NCBI RefSeq assembly: GCF_000002995.4
Contig: NW_025062477.1
Span: 8,342,649-8,406,648 of the forward strand
DNA length: 64,000 nucleotides
Reading direction: 5' to 3'
Source of the DNA: Brugia malayi
Taxonomy: Eukaryota > Nematoda > Chromadorea > Rhabditida > Onchocercidae
The notes beneath the pieces are model-generated. The model ran no database searches. It saw only the letters and a program-made list of their open reading frames with translations, and had not been told where the DNA came from. The translations under genes were made by a program, and so were the position numbers. How positions within the stretch are numbered: the first letter of the stretch is position 1; each line of letters starts with the position of its first letter. Of this stretch, positions 51,277 to 64,000 are shown piece after piece.

Positions 51277-51360
51277 ATTCCGCCTTACTTTACGGACTAA
51301 AGATATTCCGCCTTACGTTACGGACTAAAGATATTCCGCCTTACTTTACGGACTAAAGAT
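51277..51360. repeat. 28-bp direct repeat, three tandem copies
   Basis: Three head-to-tail copies start ATTCCGCCTTAC and end CGGACTAAAGAT. The second copy differs by one base (ACGTT for ACTTT). Each unit contains a short inverted TCCG...CGGA pair. Isolated in otherwise AT-rich unique sequence. Confidence 0.9.
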
Positions 51361-52582
51361 AGATAATCTTCGTCTCACAAATTTTCATTTTTGGCCTCTA
51401 ATCTCTCAACTGTTGCCTTTCTCTCCCATTCATTCCTGGTTTCATTTGTAATTTCTAGAAATTCTCTACTGTTTTCTACTCACTTCTTTGTCGATGCCAT
51501 ATTAACTTAATTTGTTCCAGATTTTTTTTACTTTTCAGCTTTCATTTTGAATGATTTTTCAAAGAGAAGTTTCTTTTTAATTGAAAGTATGAAATCAAAA
51601 TTCGAAAAATACAAATTCAAACAACCACATTAACAGGCATAGTATAGCAATAGATGTTCCAAAAAAGTTTGTAAAACCACTACTGACTTTAAATTTCTTT
51701 CAAAAAACATGAAATGATAGCCCTAATTTATACATTAATGTACTTTTATTGTTGTTGTACTCTAAAGTAGCTGTAAATGTTGCAGAGAAAAAGTTTCGTT
51801 TCGAGATGTCCGTCCTGTTTGAACGGAATAGTTAAACACAGATTCAGTAAACATTTTATTTGTCGTCACTTACATTTACTCCTCTTTTCTTTAACTATTT
51901 CAGAAGCCAGTTTTGAAAAGCCCACCATATTACAAATGTTTCCATTCAGCTAATATTTGTAATATCAAATACTCCTTCTATTCAATAGTTTCATGTCACA
52001 CCTTGTGCTAGTGTGTATTAGGATGATTTTTGAACAACTATTATCGATCTCTATCTTTTGAAGAAATTTAAACAATTTCATAGCTAAGAAATCAACTTAC
52101 CATCTTCCTGTTGTTTATGACTTTATTACATCACTTTTTTTTAATTTCGTTAGGTGTCAGGGATTACCGAGAAAATGATAAAAATATAGTATTGCTATAT
52201 GCATTGACACGATGAATGATATAGTATAATCATCTATTAGTATCTCTGAGAGCAATTAAGTATAAAAGTGACTTAAATTCATGGGACGTATTGGTTCATT
52301 GGTTAAATTCTCTGAAACTCTTTATCCAAATTTTGGTGTAATTTATTTTTTTTTTTTCTCAAATGAATTAGATTTTAGAAGTTTTTGAAATTTCTCGTAG
52401 TGCAGTATAATTTCTAATACTTACTACGTCACATATTTGGTAGCATTGATCCGAAACTTTCGTAATTTCCTGGCAATAATAAATACACAATGTCCTCGTT
52501 TGTCTGTTGCATCCGAAATTTTACATTAGTATATCATATCATACTCAGAATATATCTATCTTCCTTCTTTGCTTTATTTATT

Positions 52583-55500
52583 TTTTTATTTTAGAACATG
52601 AAGGAGCTGTAGATCATCCATCACCTGTAAAACTATACTGGAACACGTTCTGCGCAGACACTCTTCATGAAACTTCAAATTAGATGAAATATTTCAGTTT
52701 TCAATAAAATACTGCAAAGCATTCTTTTTCGGAGGTAAAGGGTAAAACTGCGTCACAAAAGCACTCGCACAATCATTGCTTCCTAAAATGGACCGTTAAT
52801 AGAACCGGTATTTGATGGTATTCAATGAGATTCATTCCAGTTTTTTTATCACAAACTTCCTTTTTTTTGCAACCATTTATCCATTCACTAATAATTCATT
52901 CAACAACTTCAGTATTCGTAAAATACTTGACGTACTTGACACTTGGAAAAGTGAGTGTTATGCGTGAAGTGTTTCTCACCAAAAATTTACCTCCTACGCA
53001 AAATTGCACCAAACTTCTGTTACTCAATTCAATACATTTATATCAAATTATTTAGAAGTTTAAATCAGCTCATTAAGCACACTGGAAAACTGAATTTTGC
53101 TGTGACTAAAGAATGAAATGATGCAGTAAATTTAAACAAATTTCCCAGTTGTATCTATCTTCCCAGTATGTATCTATCTATTCGGCTTAATGAATTAATC
53201 TAAAAGTTGACAGAAAAAAAAAAAAACAAAAATGTCCTTTTCTTCCCTGAATTTTCAGCAGAAAAAAGATTTCATGAAGTCTTGTTGAATTTGGTGATTT
53301 CACTTAAGTCTGGAGAATTTCGTTCAAAATTACTAAATTTATCCAAAATAGTTTCGAAATCTCATCACTTTTTTATCACACTGAAAATCTAATAAAATAA
53401 ATTGGTGCACTACAGTTTTTGTTGCAAAATTAGAAGATACATAATGCAAGATAAATTTGTCAACAAATTTTTAATTGCATGTATCACTGATTAAGTTAAT
53501 AGCTACAACGTACAAAACAAATGGTTCATTTTTTTGGCTTTAATTTTTCATTTCGATTAAAATTCAAGACTTAATCAAACAAGCTTATAAGGTTTAAACA
53601 AATGTCTAAATAGTTTTTATATTTGAATGTAATATTGAGCACAACTCATTACTTTTATATTATTGGTTGGTTTATCTCTGATTAAATGGCGAATCCCAAA
53701 GAAATACTATTTAATATTAATGTCAGCAATTCTTTAATCTAGTAATTTGTGGTAAAACAATACTGAGTCACTTATAATAGTCAATAGTCCCATTGCTGGT
53801 ACTAGGTAATAGTGACCTCTGACCTGATGTTAAGCGTAAGCTTTCTAGATTTAACAACTGATGCTCTTGAAAAGGGAAGGAAAGGAAACACAAAGGCGGT
53901 TATTAACAAAATTTTTATATTTTATTTGCATTTATTCAATCTCTCACCGATTTTACACTGATTTAATCTTTCATCGAAGGATAATAATTCAACGATTTTC
54001 TTTATATGAGAATTTTATATTTTCTCAGAAGCTGAAATTTCCAATCAAAATTTAGTTAATAGTATGCACTTCTGGCTTAACACAGCACAATTCTAATCTG
54101 TTTTCGTTTCGTTTATTACAATTTAAAAATGTGAAGCGCAATATCATACTTTAATCATTTGCTATCTAACGTTAATTTTAATTGAAATTTGGAAGTTGTT
54201 CAGGAAGAGAAAACAAAACGATAAAGTTTTTTTTTCAAATAATCAATTCCTTTCAGATTCGTAATTTTTTATAAATCGAAAATGTCTACAAGAAGGCGAC
54301 TGCACAATAAAAGAGTACTGAATATTTTTTTATGGAAATAAGGCAATTTTATCAGCAAACTTTATAATATTTTTTGAATCACTTTAAGCTAATCAACAAT
54401 AGTTAACCTACTTTTCAATTATATAACATTATCTGAAATATTCATATTATTATCTTGTTAAATCTCTTAAAATGGGTAGTCCTCCTCCCTCATTTGTTCC
54501 TCCTCGCTAATGCTCATCCGCTTCTACAAGTATTCCAGCATGATCATCGTGATGCGATGCGCAATCGTTGCTGAATTTTAAGATTATGAAAACAAGAAAA
54601 GTTATCTATTGCTTCCCACATAGGTAAATTGCTGTCCACACTGGATTTCACATTTCAAGGATTAAAACTATTCTTCTACTACAACTATACAGTGTCCGGT
54701 TTTTAAATTAACAATCAAAGCGGTATGGAGGTTAGGCCTGTTGCTCTAATGACTGTTATTATATAATAGAGGTATATTTATGGAGAATAACTTAGAGTGG
54801 ATGCCTAACCTTTATATAGGTTGTAGAAAATGAAGTAATTCATGAGAAATGTATCATTGTGATGGAAGATACGGAAAAGAGAAGACGAAAGGTGACGGAC
54901 GATATGTGCATTCGGGATCGTTACACTGAACAATGCATTTTTCAATTAGCTTTGATAAGCGCCGTAGAAAATAAATGTCCTTGAGAAAACGTGTCTTCCT
55001 CAATTTCCTTTCAACACTTCCATCAGAGACCTATACGAAAGCCATCATTGTCCTCCAATTTCATTGATACATAGTTTGTTAAAGTGATGAACGTTTCATA
55101 AACGTAATCAGTTGTAGTAATTTTCTATCTCACCTATAATAGTATCCCTAGCCAAAGGCGTAAATTTGCTAAGAGAAGTTACCGACCTGACCTACTAAAG
55201 GCTCACTCAACCTTTGTTGTAGATCAACATCTAATCGCACCTGTTCATTGCTTCATGCACTGCATCTAATGTTAACAGAAGTAATCTGGCGCTCACAACA
55301 TAGCACTAAGTATTTCATGAAAACTGGAACAAAGAATCAATTATTTAGCTATCTGAAAGAAGCATAATATAGCAATGCATAAGAGAAAAGAAATTTCATT
55401 TGACTGTTGCGGAATAGCGCAATCGGATGGATAATTTACTGAAGGGAAATAAATAATGGAATTACTGGAAATCTGTTGTTTTCTTTCTTCAATGAAAATC

Positions 55501-58500
55501 CCTTGCATATCGGTCAGCGTAAATTAGCCACGACAGTGTGCCTTATTATAGAAGAGTGAGAGATCAGTGCTTCTCGGTATAGGTTCAGTGCTCATCACTA
55601 CTTTATCTAGACTTACTGAATTTCTTGTTACTTCGTCGAGATTACTTGTCAAAGTTACTCAACTCATTCATTCAACAAGCAGGTTGTTGCATAAAACATT
55701 ATCCCGAATCTCTATTGACGTCACTGAACAAAAGAAACAAACTGAGATAAACACCTTCCGATGAATGGTGACAAAGAAAGGAAGCATGATGAACACAAGA
55801 TGGAATAGTGTTATATCGTCTCTTGTGCATCTGATAACTTTATCCTATTATTAACGCCTTATTCTGTTTATATTCTTTCTTGAATTCTAGTTCCTCGTAG
55901 CAAATTTTACATTTCAAATTAATTTCAGGTTCTTTTATCCGAAGAAATGGGTCTTATAATCATAAGAAAAATTTTTTTCAAAGTTTCACTTGATGACCTA
56001 TCATTGACGTCAGCTGATATTCGCTTCATAAAAGGTATCATATAGCAAATTTTTAACTGGTTTTGACGACATAACCAAATATTCTTTTCATCGTCAATAT
56101 TATTTATCATCACAAAAAGTGAAAGGTCAATCTCCATCTTATGCTCGTTTGTGACCTGAATCACGCTTAATAAGACAAATTCTGAGATCTCAACCTGCTC
56201 TTATCACCTTTCTTATTTCCCAAAGATCCTTCATTTCAATCTCTCGTTATGTCTCGTTGCGATCATGTAGTAATGATTCAAAACAGCGATAAAATCTTCC
56301 TCCTATCAAGAAAAGATGAAGTATGAGAAAAAGATTTCACCAAATCGTGTTTCATTCCCCTTCAAACTAAATCACCTTTCTTGATTTCATCAATATTGAT
56401 CAGAAAAATTAACATCATTATGCTATCTTTCTTTCCTACTCAATCTTAATCACCTTTTTCCAACTTCATACATTGCAAAAGTATTTTCGTGCATAAATTC
56501 TTACTAGTTAAAGTTTTTTATAATAATCGAAATATTTTCTACAGAAAATTATGCTGTTTGCGCATTGCGGAATGTTGCTATTTGCGGCTCTTAATTTGAT
56601 CCAACCGTAGATATCGGTAGTGATAAAAAGTTAAATAAGGATATATTTATTGTTAAAATGACAAATATATGTCAAATTCTATAAGATATAGGTTCTCCAT
56701 GATTCTTTAAAATCTTCTCACTTATCCACCATATATTCATATCCCTGTTTTCCTCCTCTCTCTGACCATCAGCTGACAACCTACCAAGAAGTCACTTTTC
56801 ATTTCGCTCAGTGCAATAATTCAGTGGATTATCAGTTAAACGATTTCCAATATAATTTCTTCTAATTGCAAATTCCGAGTTTATTTTGTCAGCAGTGTCA
56901 GATTTTTGATTTTGTTTAATACAAAGTGTTCAGATATCAGATTTTTGTTTTATACAAAGTGTTTACACTAAAAAAATTAGGAGCGATAAAGATTTCTAAG
57001 CATGTAAAGTTATTATTTAAATTTCTAGAGTCAATTTACTAAAACTCTTCAAGAAACTTCTTTAACGGATGCTTGAATACTTAATTATACTTGCAATTAA
57101 ATGATGGAATACACAACATATTAAGCTAATAATAATTTTATATTAGTGATTGACAGTATATTTATCACTAATACAACATAAATTACTCGCAAGCAGTATA
57201 TTTGAGGTATTGCAGCTGTTTGTTTTTGCTGTTAGATTATAGCATTTCATTTCTCACTGCATTCAATTTTCTTCAAAAACGTCAATATTTGGCATAATTT
57301 TCAGAAAGAAACTTTATAATTGAAAAGTTTTCAAATGATCTTGAAGTAAAACTTAGATTCTACAAAATTAATCAGTTATTATCAGTTAAACTCAGTGCTT
57401 GATTTGTACCATATTGCTTTCTACTGTTTATAATATTCAAAGTTATTTCTTCTTATTCCAAATGACTAAATATATAAATTGGTTTTAGCTTGACTTCTTT
57501 TTCAAGTCACGAATACTGTGTAAAGAAAATTTTTGCACTCTTAATTACTTTCTCGTTCGAACTTGTTTGTATACTTTTACCAGCACACTTTTCATGGCAA
57601 AACCGTGGTTGTTCATTTTTTTTTAAGTTTATTTTTTACCAAACTAACTATTCCTTAAATGAAATTAAGATACAAAAAACTCTGATGCCGAAAATTTCTA
57701 GAAAGGCTACAATTTCCTCAGCTAGTAGCGGTTGCATAGTAATATTGATATCTCAACAAAAAAAAGCTCGCTTACTCTATCATTTTTGTTTATTTCTCTC
57801 TAAAATGTTACTTTTTTTCTTATCCAGTATGAGAAATGTCTTTATTTAAAAATAAGTGAAAAAATATTTTTTCAACCTTTCCCTAATAGTAATGTACCAT
57901 TGGAACAACCAAATGATCCTTGAACAGGGTGATGATGCAGATGGATGGCGGTTCTTGTCATACATTGCCACTGACGTTTCCAATGACTTTACTTACCTTT
58001 CCACTTTGCCATTTCGAGTTTTAAATTTATCTCCATAATTCTAACGTTCTATTTCTTCCACTTTTTTTTTATATGAACCATTTTTCATTGCATAGATGGA
58101 AAATTCCTCACAAAACAATTTCATCCATTTTAATTAAACGAATATGAGCTGAAGTTGAATTACTAAGAGTTCTCAGTCTAGCATTGTTACTTCATGTTAA
58201 GAACTCTCATGTCATCAATTTCAGTACCTCTCGGGTTTCAAACTTCTCACAAAGGCGAAACTATTGCCTTCCTACTCTTACAAATAATGTTTTGAATGTG
58301 ATTACGCAGCTATCTACTTCAATTTAACTTCTCTTCTTATAATATTTTAGCACTATATGTAATTTTATACGAATTTTAAGCTTTTAATAATGAGTGATGT
58401 TTAAGAGAATTCAACCAGTTCTTTTTATTTATTTAAAAACTTTAGGTCAAATTCTTAGCTTTTCTTGAAAAAGTTACTTGAATCATCGCAACTGAGGATT

Positions 58501-60370
58501 TGAAAATAGGAATTTTTCGAACTTTCTAAAAAAAAGCACGATTGGAAATAGGAGAGAATGAGAATCTTTTTAGTTTTCTATCCATTCTTCTCTTTTAAAG
58601 TTAAAATAAATCATACACAAATATTTAAATAAATATACAAGCAAATGAACATTTTCGCCTACCGAATTTCAAGACTTTCACAAAGTTGCGCTCAGCGGCT
58701 GATTCGAAACACTTTTTTTATCATCCTGTTGATTAGGTAACATACGAACGAGGAAGGTCGGTCATTCTATGTCTTATCGATAATAATGAAAACTGGTTTT
58801 TGAACTGTATTTGGTGATGAAATTCAAAATTTTCTAAATTCTTTTTGCAAATTTACCCATTCCCAAATGTACTCCTTAGTGGCGCTATTTCACAAACGTT
58901 AACAGTTATCACTGTTATAGAATGGAATTTTTTCCTTCATTCCTCAATTAATCATTCAGTTTTATAATTTTTTTTTTGTAACAATAATTATGTTTTAAAG
59001 AAGTCATAATTAAAAGTGAATCTAAAAATCTGTTCAGATAACATTAATTTTAGATTCATAAATGTGATATCTTTGTGGGTAAATCCATGCTGACAATACC
59101 ATATACTTCATAACTAACCCTAGCTTTCTTTGCATGACCTCTGTTTACCTTACCAGAATATATTACTACAGTAATAGTTGTCTCTGGTTCAAAGTTTTCT
59201 TTTTTTTTTTAAGGACAAGTTCATTATCAATAAATTACATTTCTACACTGTCAGCATTGTCCCAACAACCTCTCTTATTCATAAGAAAATAAGATGTTTA
59301 ATTTCAGACCGTTCACTAAATGCCCATTTACATGATGGACATTTGTAACTGTCCATTGGTCATGAAACATTTGTTTTACTAACAACAATAAATTTTTCAT
59401 CCAAAACCAATTTGAAACTCGGAAAAAATTAACAAATTACTTTTTTGTTTAACAAAAAGACACTTATCAAAACTTGTTTGAATTCGAAATTAGAGTACGA
59501 GTTCCGTCTCTATTCACTTCCAGAAACATCAAATAAATATTCACTTGGATGAAAACAATGAGAAGTTACTCAATTGAATTACTTAAAGATAGGAAGCAGA
59601 AATCGCTCTCGCGATCGCTATAGCGTTATCTTTATTCTATTGCCCGCATTTCAGCAAATATCCGGAATAATTGATTCCCGTACCAACATGAATGCAACAT
59701 ATCAAGAAAGTTTCCATGTATGTCCTCCCATTCACACATAAACAAATTTGTTGCTTTTTGTGTTCGCAGGGTGTTAAATTTCAAACCACTTTGTAGCACG
59801 GATAACCATTTATGTTTTTCTTTCCACTTTATCCAGCCTCCAGCCCTTTGTCATTTAACATTTGTTAAGTAACGTTTGCTTCATATACTATCTGTACAGA
59901 AACATTATCTCTTAGCTTACTCCTAAAATATCCATTTTACTCTTCTTTTTTTGACAAATTCCTATACGATATTTATTCACTTGACTATTTAAAAAAATGC
60001 TTGAGACTTTTCCGATTCTGTTCTTAACTGTTTAATAATGATGAAAAATTTATACCGCCATAATTTCTGCTTAGAAATTTCTGCAATGCTAAAATGACAG
60101 CACTTTTGAGCTAAGTTTCCATTTGATTTGTACTGAAAATTTCACTCTTTCATACTGATGAAGTTAGAAACAATTTACTGTTTCATTTTTTGACGTTAAT
60201 ATTTTGTAACCTGTTGCTTATTGATTATTAAAGCAATGTTGATTTGAAAAACGCTAGTGGAATTCGTTTCATTTTAAGGGTTCCATTTTAATTTCATATT
60301 TACAGGGTTTTCTGCTTAAATAATTTCTAGCAATCTAGAAGTGAGAAGTTTGGAAAGGAAGAAGAAAAGG
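52583..60370. other. Gene-poor region with an orphan terminal-exon-like segment
   Basis: About 7.8 kb with no recognised gene. At 52597-52683 a strong acceptor (TTTTTTTATTTTAG) is followed by a short open frame (EHEGAVDHPSPVKLYW and on) ending in TAG, with an AATAAA about 20 bases later near 52702: it looks like a 3' terminal exon without identifiable upstream exons. Plus-strand ORFs at 55567-55764, 57490-57849 and 57856-58038 lack similarity and are probably chance. Confidence 0.45.
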
Positions 60371-63300
60371 ATGCGACATGAAATTTTGATTCACTTGTTG
60401 GTCTGTCTTTTTTCAGGTAACTTATTCTCCCAACCAAATTTGCAATTTTTGAATGTCAAAAATTCAACTGTTGCCTTCAATTTGTTACATTTTTTCCTCC
60501 TAAGATATTGTAGCAACGCAATTTTAGTGTTGCTTGCAGAAATTTTTGAGCCAAAGACAAATTTCTTCCACATTGCAGCTACTACTCTGAATGCTGAACT
60601 CGAAAATAGTACAGTGGAAGAGGAATTATTGTCGTCAACGCTATTATCATTGCGACCTATACAGCTAAAATCTAAGTCAGAATTAGAAACCACTTTACTA
60701 CCACTTGAGCCAAGCTTTTCTATCCAGAACTTAGCGGAAACTATTGCACCTCGAGAAAGAGGATTTCTTTTTCCCGAGATTAAGAGAGCTCGAGAGCTAG
60801 GCGCTTCAAAAACTGCAATTTATGAGCGAGAACCTTCATCATCACCATCGCCATTTATTAGTGAAATCGATTTCGTTGCAACTATTGAGGCGCAATCTGA
60901 TCATATTAACTACGAAAATGCAACGCAAGAAGAGTAAGTTCAGAATTTTCAACTATAAAGCTTTTCAAATTATTAAAATCATAAAAAATTTCAAACCACA
61001 GAAAGGGAAAAAGAAAAAATTATGAGCTTTTAGTCATATTCTCCAAGCTGTAAAGATTTATCTACAGCTCGGAAAATTCTTCAATAAATTTTTTCCTCCC
61101 TTTTCAAATATCCGAATACTTCGGTCTATTCTTTTATCAAATAACTTTCTTTTATGATATCAAAAGGTTCTTCCTGCATTTGTCCCAATCAATAGTTCGT
61201 TCAACATTTGGTCAGCATGTCATGTAATTCCAAGTCTTCCAGCACTGCTTCCCCTTCCTTGGTCTAATCCTCATATTAGCCTTACCGCTCTTAGGTACGA
61301 CTGAGTAGTAGAAAAATTGTTTCTTTTCATTTTGTCATCAGACCGATGAACTTGGCACATTCCAAAGTCCGAGATTACCTGAGAAATACTTTAGTAAATA
61401 AACCGTGCAAAAATTACGAAATGAGAACTTGCCCATGCGTTTAACATTAAAAATTAATGACAGGATAGACGTGACAAACTTTTCTCAGTCGGCTTTATAC
61501 CGTAAGTTCCATATCTGTGATAAAATAATCTAACAATTGCCTGTAACTTATTCCTCGTTTTAAAATTCTACTTTTTGTAATAAGAACCTCAATAGTTATT
61601 GAAGTGAGATCATAAATTATAAGGTAAATAAGTTGTAAATAATAATTATTCTATTATGCAACATTAAAAGACGATAAAAGCAGAAAATATCTTCATAGTT
61701 TTCCGAAATGAAACGTATTGGGAACTTACAATTTTTCATATATTTTTAAAAGTTTTAAATATCCCTTACATTACTAGATTTTATTTACCATATTACTGCA
61801 TGTAATTGCTTGATATAAGCTTGCTTGAGTTTTTCAGAATTTACGAAATAAGAGTCTATAGGTCTCTTTAAAATTCTAAAATTCTTGAAAAATATCATTT
61901 ATAGCTTCCTTCAATGAAGCTGTGAATTTTTTCTCAATTATTAAATTTGTTTTTCAAAATTTTTTTTCTTGAATTCCCACTAAACGATCATTTAAGTGTT
62001 TAATTGAAAATATCAGAACACAGAAAGTAAGAAGTTAAAAAAATTTGAAAATATCTGTCATTTTTTGTCTCGCTTATGTTAACTGATATTTTTATAGGAA
62101 AAAAAATAATTATAAAGCGAAGGAAACATCACTTTTGGGCTTTACTGAAATATCAGAAGTAAGTTTGTCAGTAATTAATGAAACTGCTGTTATCACTGAA
62201 ATGCCAGGATACATCAAAAAAGAAGAGGACACATTGCCTCCAGAGGTATTAATTGCGAGTTTAAGATTTTAATATCTTTTTTTTTGTCGAAATGTTTAAA
62301 ATTTTTAATGATAGTGGTAATTATTGTTTTTTATCGAAATTACTGCTGTTCACTCCCCAAATATTGGTTTTAAATTTCAAATTCATAATTATGCTTTTTT
62401 TTCAGTGCATTCAGTATAAAAAGTTTTGAAAAATGAAATCCAAGTGGCTCTTGTTTTATTAAAAAATTTCTGGATTTATTAGAATAATGAAATTAAGAAA
62501 AATTAAATTTTGAATTGTTATTTTCATCGAAGTCTTATTTTTTGGTAAAAAGAAAAATCTATTATCGGAACGCTATCAGTAATGAGTCAATTCATAAAGC
62601 AACTTTTGAAAAAGTCCATCTCAATTTTTTAACTTGTCAGCAAAAGAAGTAAATAGCAGGAAGGTGTTGTTCTTAATTTAGAATTTCTTGAATTTTTTGA
62701 AATTCTTCTTTTCTTCTTTTTGTTAAAAGTACGAAGCATATGACTATAATATGCAAGACTGCACGATATAATTTTTACACTTTTTTGTTATCCTTAATGA
62801 GATGCAGTAAAAAAGAATGAAAGCTAGTGTCAACTATTTGTTTTCCAGTGTCATCCAACGCTTCTCTTAGTGTCACACACTTGGATGGCAAAAAAAGGAC
62901 TGTGAAATGGCTTGAGAAATTAACTTTGACGCATTTCTTTTGTTAAAAAATTTTTGAATTCATTGAAACAATTCATTGTTTCGAATAAATTAGAAAATTT
63001 CAACCATTAACATTACATATTTCATGCATGCAAGACTGCACGATATAATCATTTCTCTGAAGCTACTATTGCGATATTCATTCGTTTGCATTGAATATCC
63101 GATAAAGAAAAGACAAATGAATGACAACTGATTAATACTAAGGTTATCTTGCGAGAGCAAGTTCGGTAACTTATTCGAAAAGAAAAAGCGAAATCAGTGG
63201 CATTTCTCGAACACCGAAAATGCTTCACTTCTTTTCTTTTAATAAACAAAATTGTTTATCATGGGACCAAAATTTTTCTTTACTCCATATTTTAACTTTT

Positions 63301-63767
63301 TAATATTCTCACTGCAATTTTTCTAGGTCAGAGCAGCAGATCCGTTTGCAACAGCAAGTACTGGAGAATCAGCAATTTCAGTACCATCAACTTCACAGTT
63401 AAATATTCGTCATATGATTCAGAATAATTCCAGTTCAAAGATAAATATGCAAGCTGGCCCCACTTTTCTGAGTAATTCTGGTGATATATCAAGTGAAGCA
63501 GTGGAAATGAAGCAGACAAGTGTGCTTGATAAGATTGTTGATATTAATGCTGTGATGAGGACATTTAGTGCACCTTCATCGTCATTAAAACCTGAGCAAG
63601 GAATGGTTGCTACAAAAACAACAGATGAAACTACAATGGAGTCAGAAACAAAAGTCAACATACCTGAGGAAGACGAAGACAACAAAAGCAGCGCTTCTTA
63701 TACAATGGCTACTTTTGGAAGTTTGTTATTGAAATTGCTATATTTAATCACAATCCCCTTCATGTGA
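60371..63767 (+). CDS. Novel secreted, Ser/Thr-rich acidic protein with GPI-signal-like C-terminus (4 exons, about 342 residues)
   Basis: I recognise no family. Exons 60371-60416, 60540-60933 (or 60579-60933), 62098-62245 and 63327-63767 sum to a multiple of three either way (342 or 329 residues). The N-terminus MRHEILIHLLVCLFS is a signal peptide cut by the first intron. The middle is acidic and rich in Ser, Thr and Glu, with possible N-glycosylation sites (ENST, NETA, NNSS). Near the C-terminus an acidic run (EEDEDN) and small residues (KSSAS) precede a hydrophobic tail LLLKLLYLITIPFM ending at the stop, as in GPI-anchor signals. No cysteine framework or catalytic motif is visible. The reading is a surface or secreted mucin-like protein; the upstream ATG at about 60341 is possible but lies outside the signal peptide start. 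Confidence 0.65.
62751..63049. repeat. 22-bp direct repeat pair
   Basis: ATGCAAGACTGCACGATATA followed by AT occurs identically at 62751-62772 and 63028-63049. Both copies lie inside the last intron of the novel secreted gene, 277 bp apart. The sequence between them is not otherwise repeated. Confidence 0.85.
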
Positions 63768-64000
63768 CTTGTAATAACTGAGGAAGCCAAAGTTTAGCGC
63801 AGTACGAAAGTGATAGTTCCAGTCTCTGAAATTAAATTTGAAAAGCAGGGAATTTGGAAATTTATTTCTTTCAAAAAGTAGCTAAAATTCAGTCTATTTA
63901 AGTTCTGTCATTTATTCAAGTTTGAAAATTTGTTTCTTTATGAAAGCTAGTCATTTCAGCATTAATTCTGGAAACAGCGTCAAACATCTTGCACACTACC
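63768..64000. other. Downstream flank of the novel secreted gene
   Basis: The last 233 bp follow the stop codon and probably hold its 3' UTR. Nothing else is recognised before the window ends. Confidence 0.5.

Noticed and set aside
57490..57849. 119-codon plus-strand ORF rich in Phe, Leu and Ser
   Set aside because: Composition is typical of AT-rich noncoding DNA; no domain, splice context or similarity was seen.
60391..60693. 100-codon minus-strand ORF
   Set aside because: It is the antisense shadow of exon 2 of the novel secreted gene.

Overview
This is eukaryotic DNA, AT-rich, with many short to medium GT..AG introns and no prokaryotic gene layout. Gene content points to a nematode: an astacin metalloprotease ending in a ShKT domain, 3' splice sites ending TTTCAG directly before start codons (as expected for spliced-leader trans-splicing), and UPF1 next to NSUN2 in the same order that I recall for C. 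elegans smg-2 and nsun-2. The long intergenic stretches and AT content fit a clade III (spirurid or filarial-like) parasite, but that level is inference. Most genes were rebuilt exon by exon from splice sites plus protein similarity recalled from memory. Boundaries should be read as +/- 1-3 bases. 

Layout. 1.7-19.7 kb holds three housekeeping genes head-to-tail on the minus strand, transcribed in the order UPF1 (nonsense-mediated decay helicase), NSUN2 (RNA m5C methyltransferase), DDX52/Rok1 (ribosome-biogenesis DEAD-box helicase). They could form an operon. A roughly 1 kb divergent promoter region separates UPF1 from COMMD4 on the plus strand (20.6-23.1 kb). 27.0-27.7 kb is an unrecognised plus-strand ORF that runs into a trinucleotide repeat. 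28.3-32.2 kb (plus) is an Sp-family transcription factor gene that keeps the Btd box and one C2H2 finger; fingers 2 and 3 appear only as a degenerate relic. It converges on an intact NEDD8 gene (33.1-34.1 kb, minus). A tetraspanin lies at 37.1-40.8 kb (minus). The astacin gene lies at 42.8-46.5 kb (plus). 46.5-60.3 kb is nearly gene-free, with a long TG microsatellite, a perfect hairpin, a 28-bp triplicate repeat and a few orphan exon-like pieces. 60.4-63.8 kb (plus) is an unrecognised secreted Ser/Thr-rich acidic protein with a GPI-signal-like hydrophobic C-terminus. 

The genes do not form one pathway. UPF1, NSUN2 and DDX52 share an RNA-metabolism theme, and NEDD8 and COMMD4 both relate to cullin-type ubiquitin ligase control. 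The most unusual sequence-level observations are: two GC-AG introns, one splitting the Walker A motif of DDX52 and bounded by an 11-bp direct repeat; an astacin whose Met-turn methionine is threonine; an NSUN2 whose Pro-Cys motif reads Ile-Cys; an Sp factor with decayed fingers; a COMMD4 start codon that seems to sit alone at the end of an exon; and the novel secreted gene. I found no tRNA, rRNA, SL RNA, transposase or CRISPR signal.
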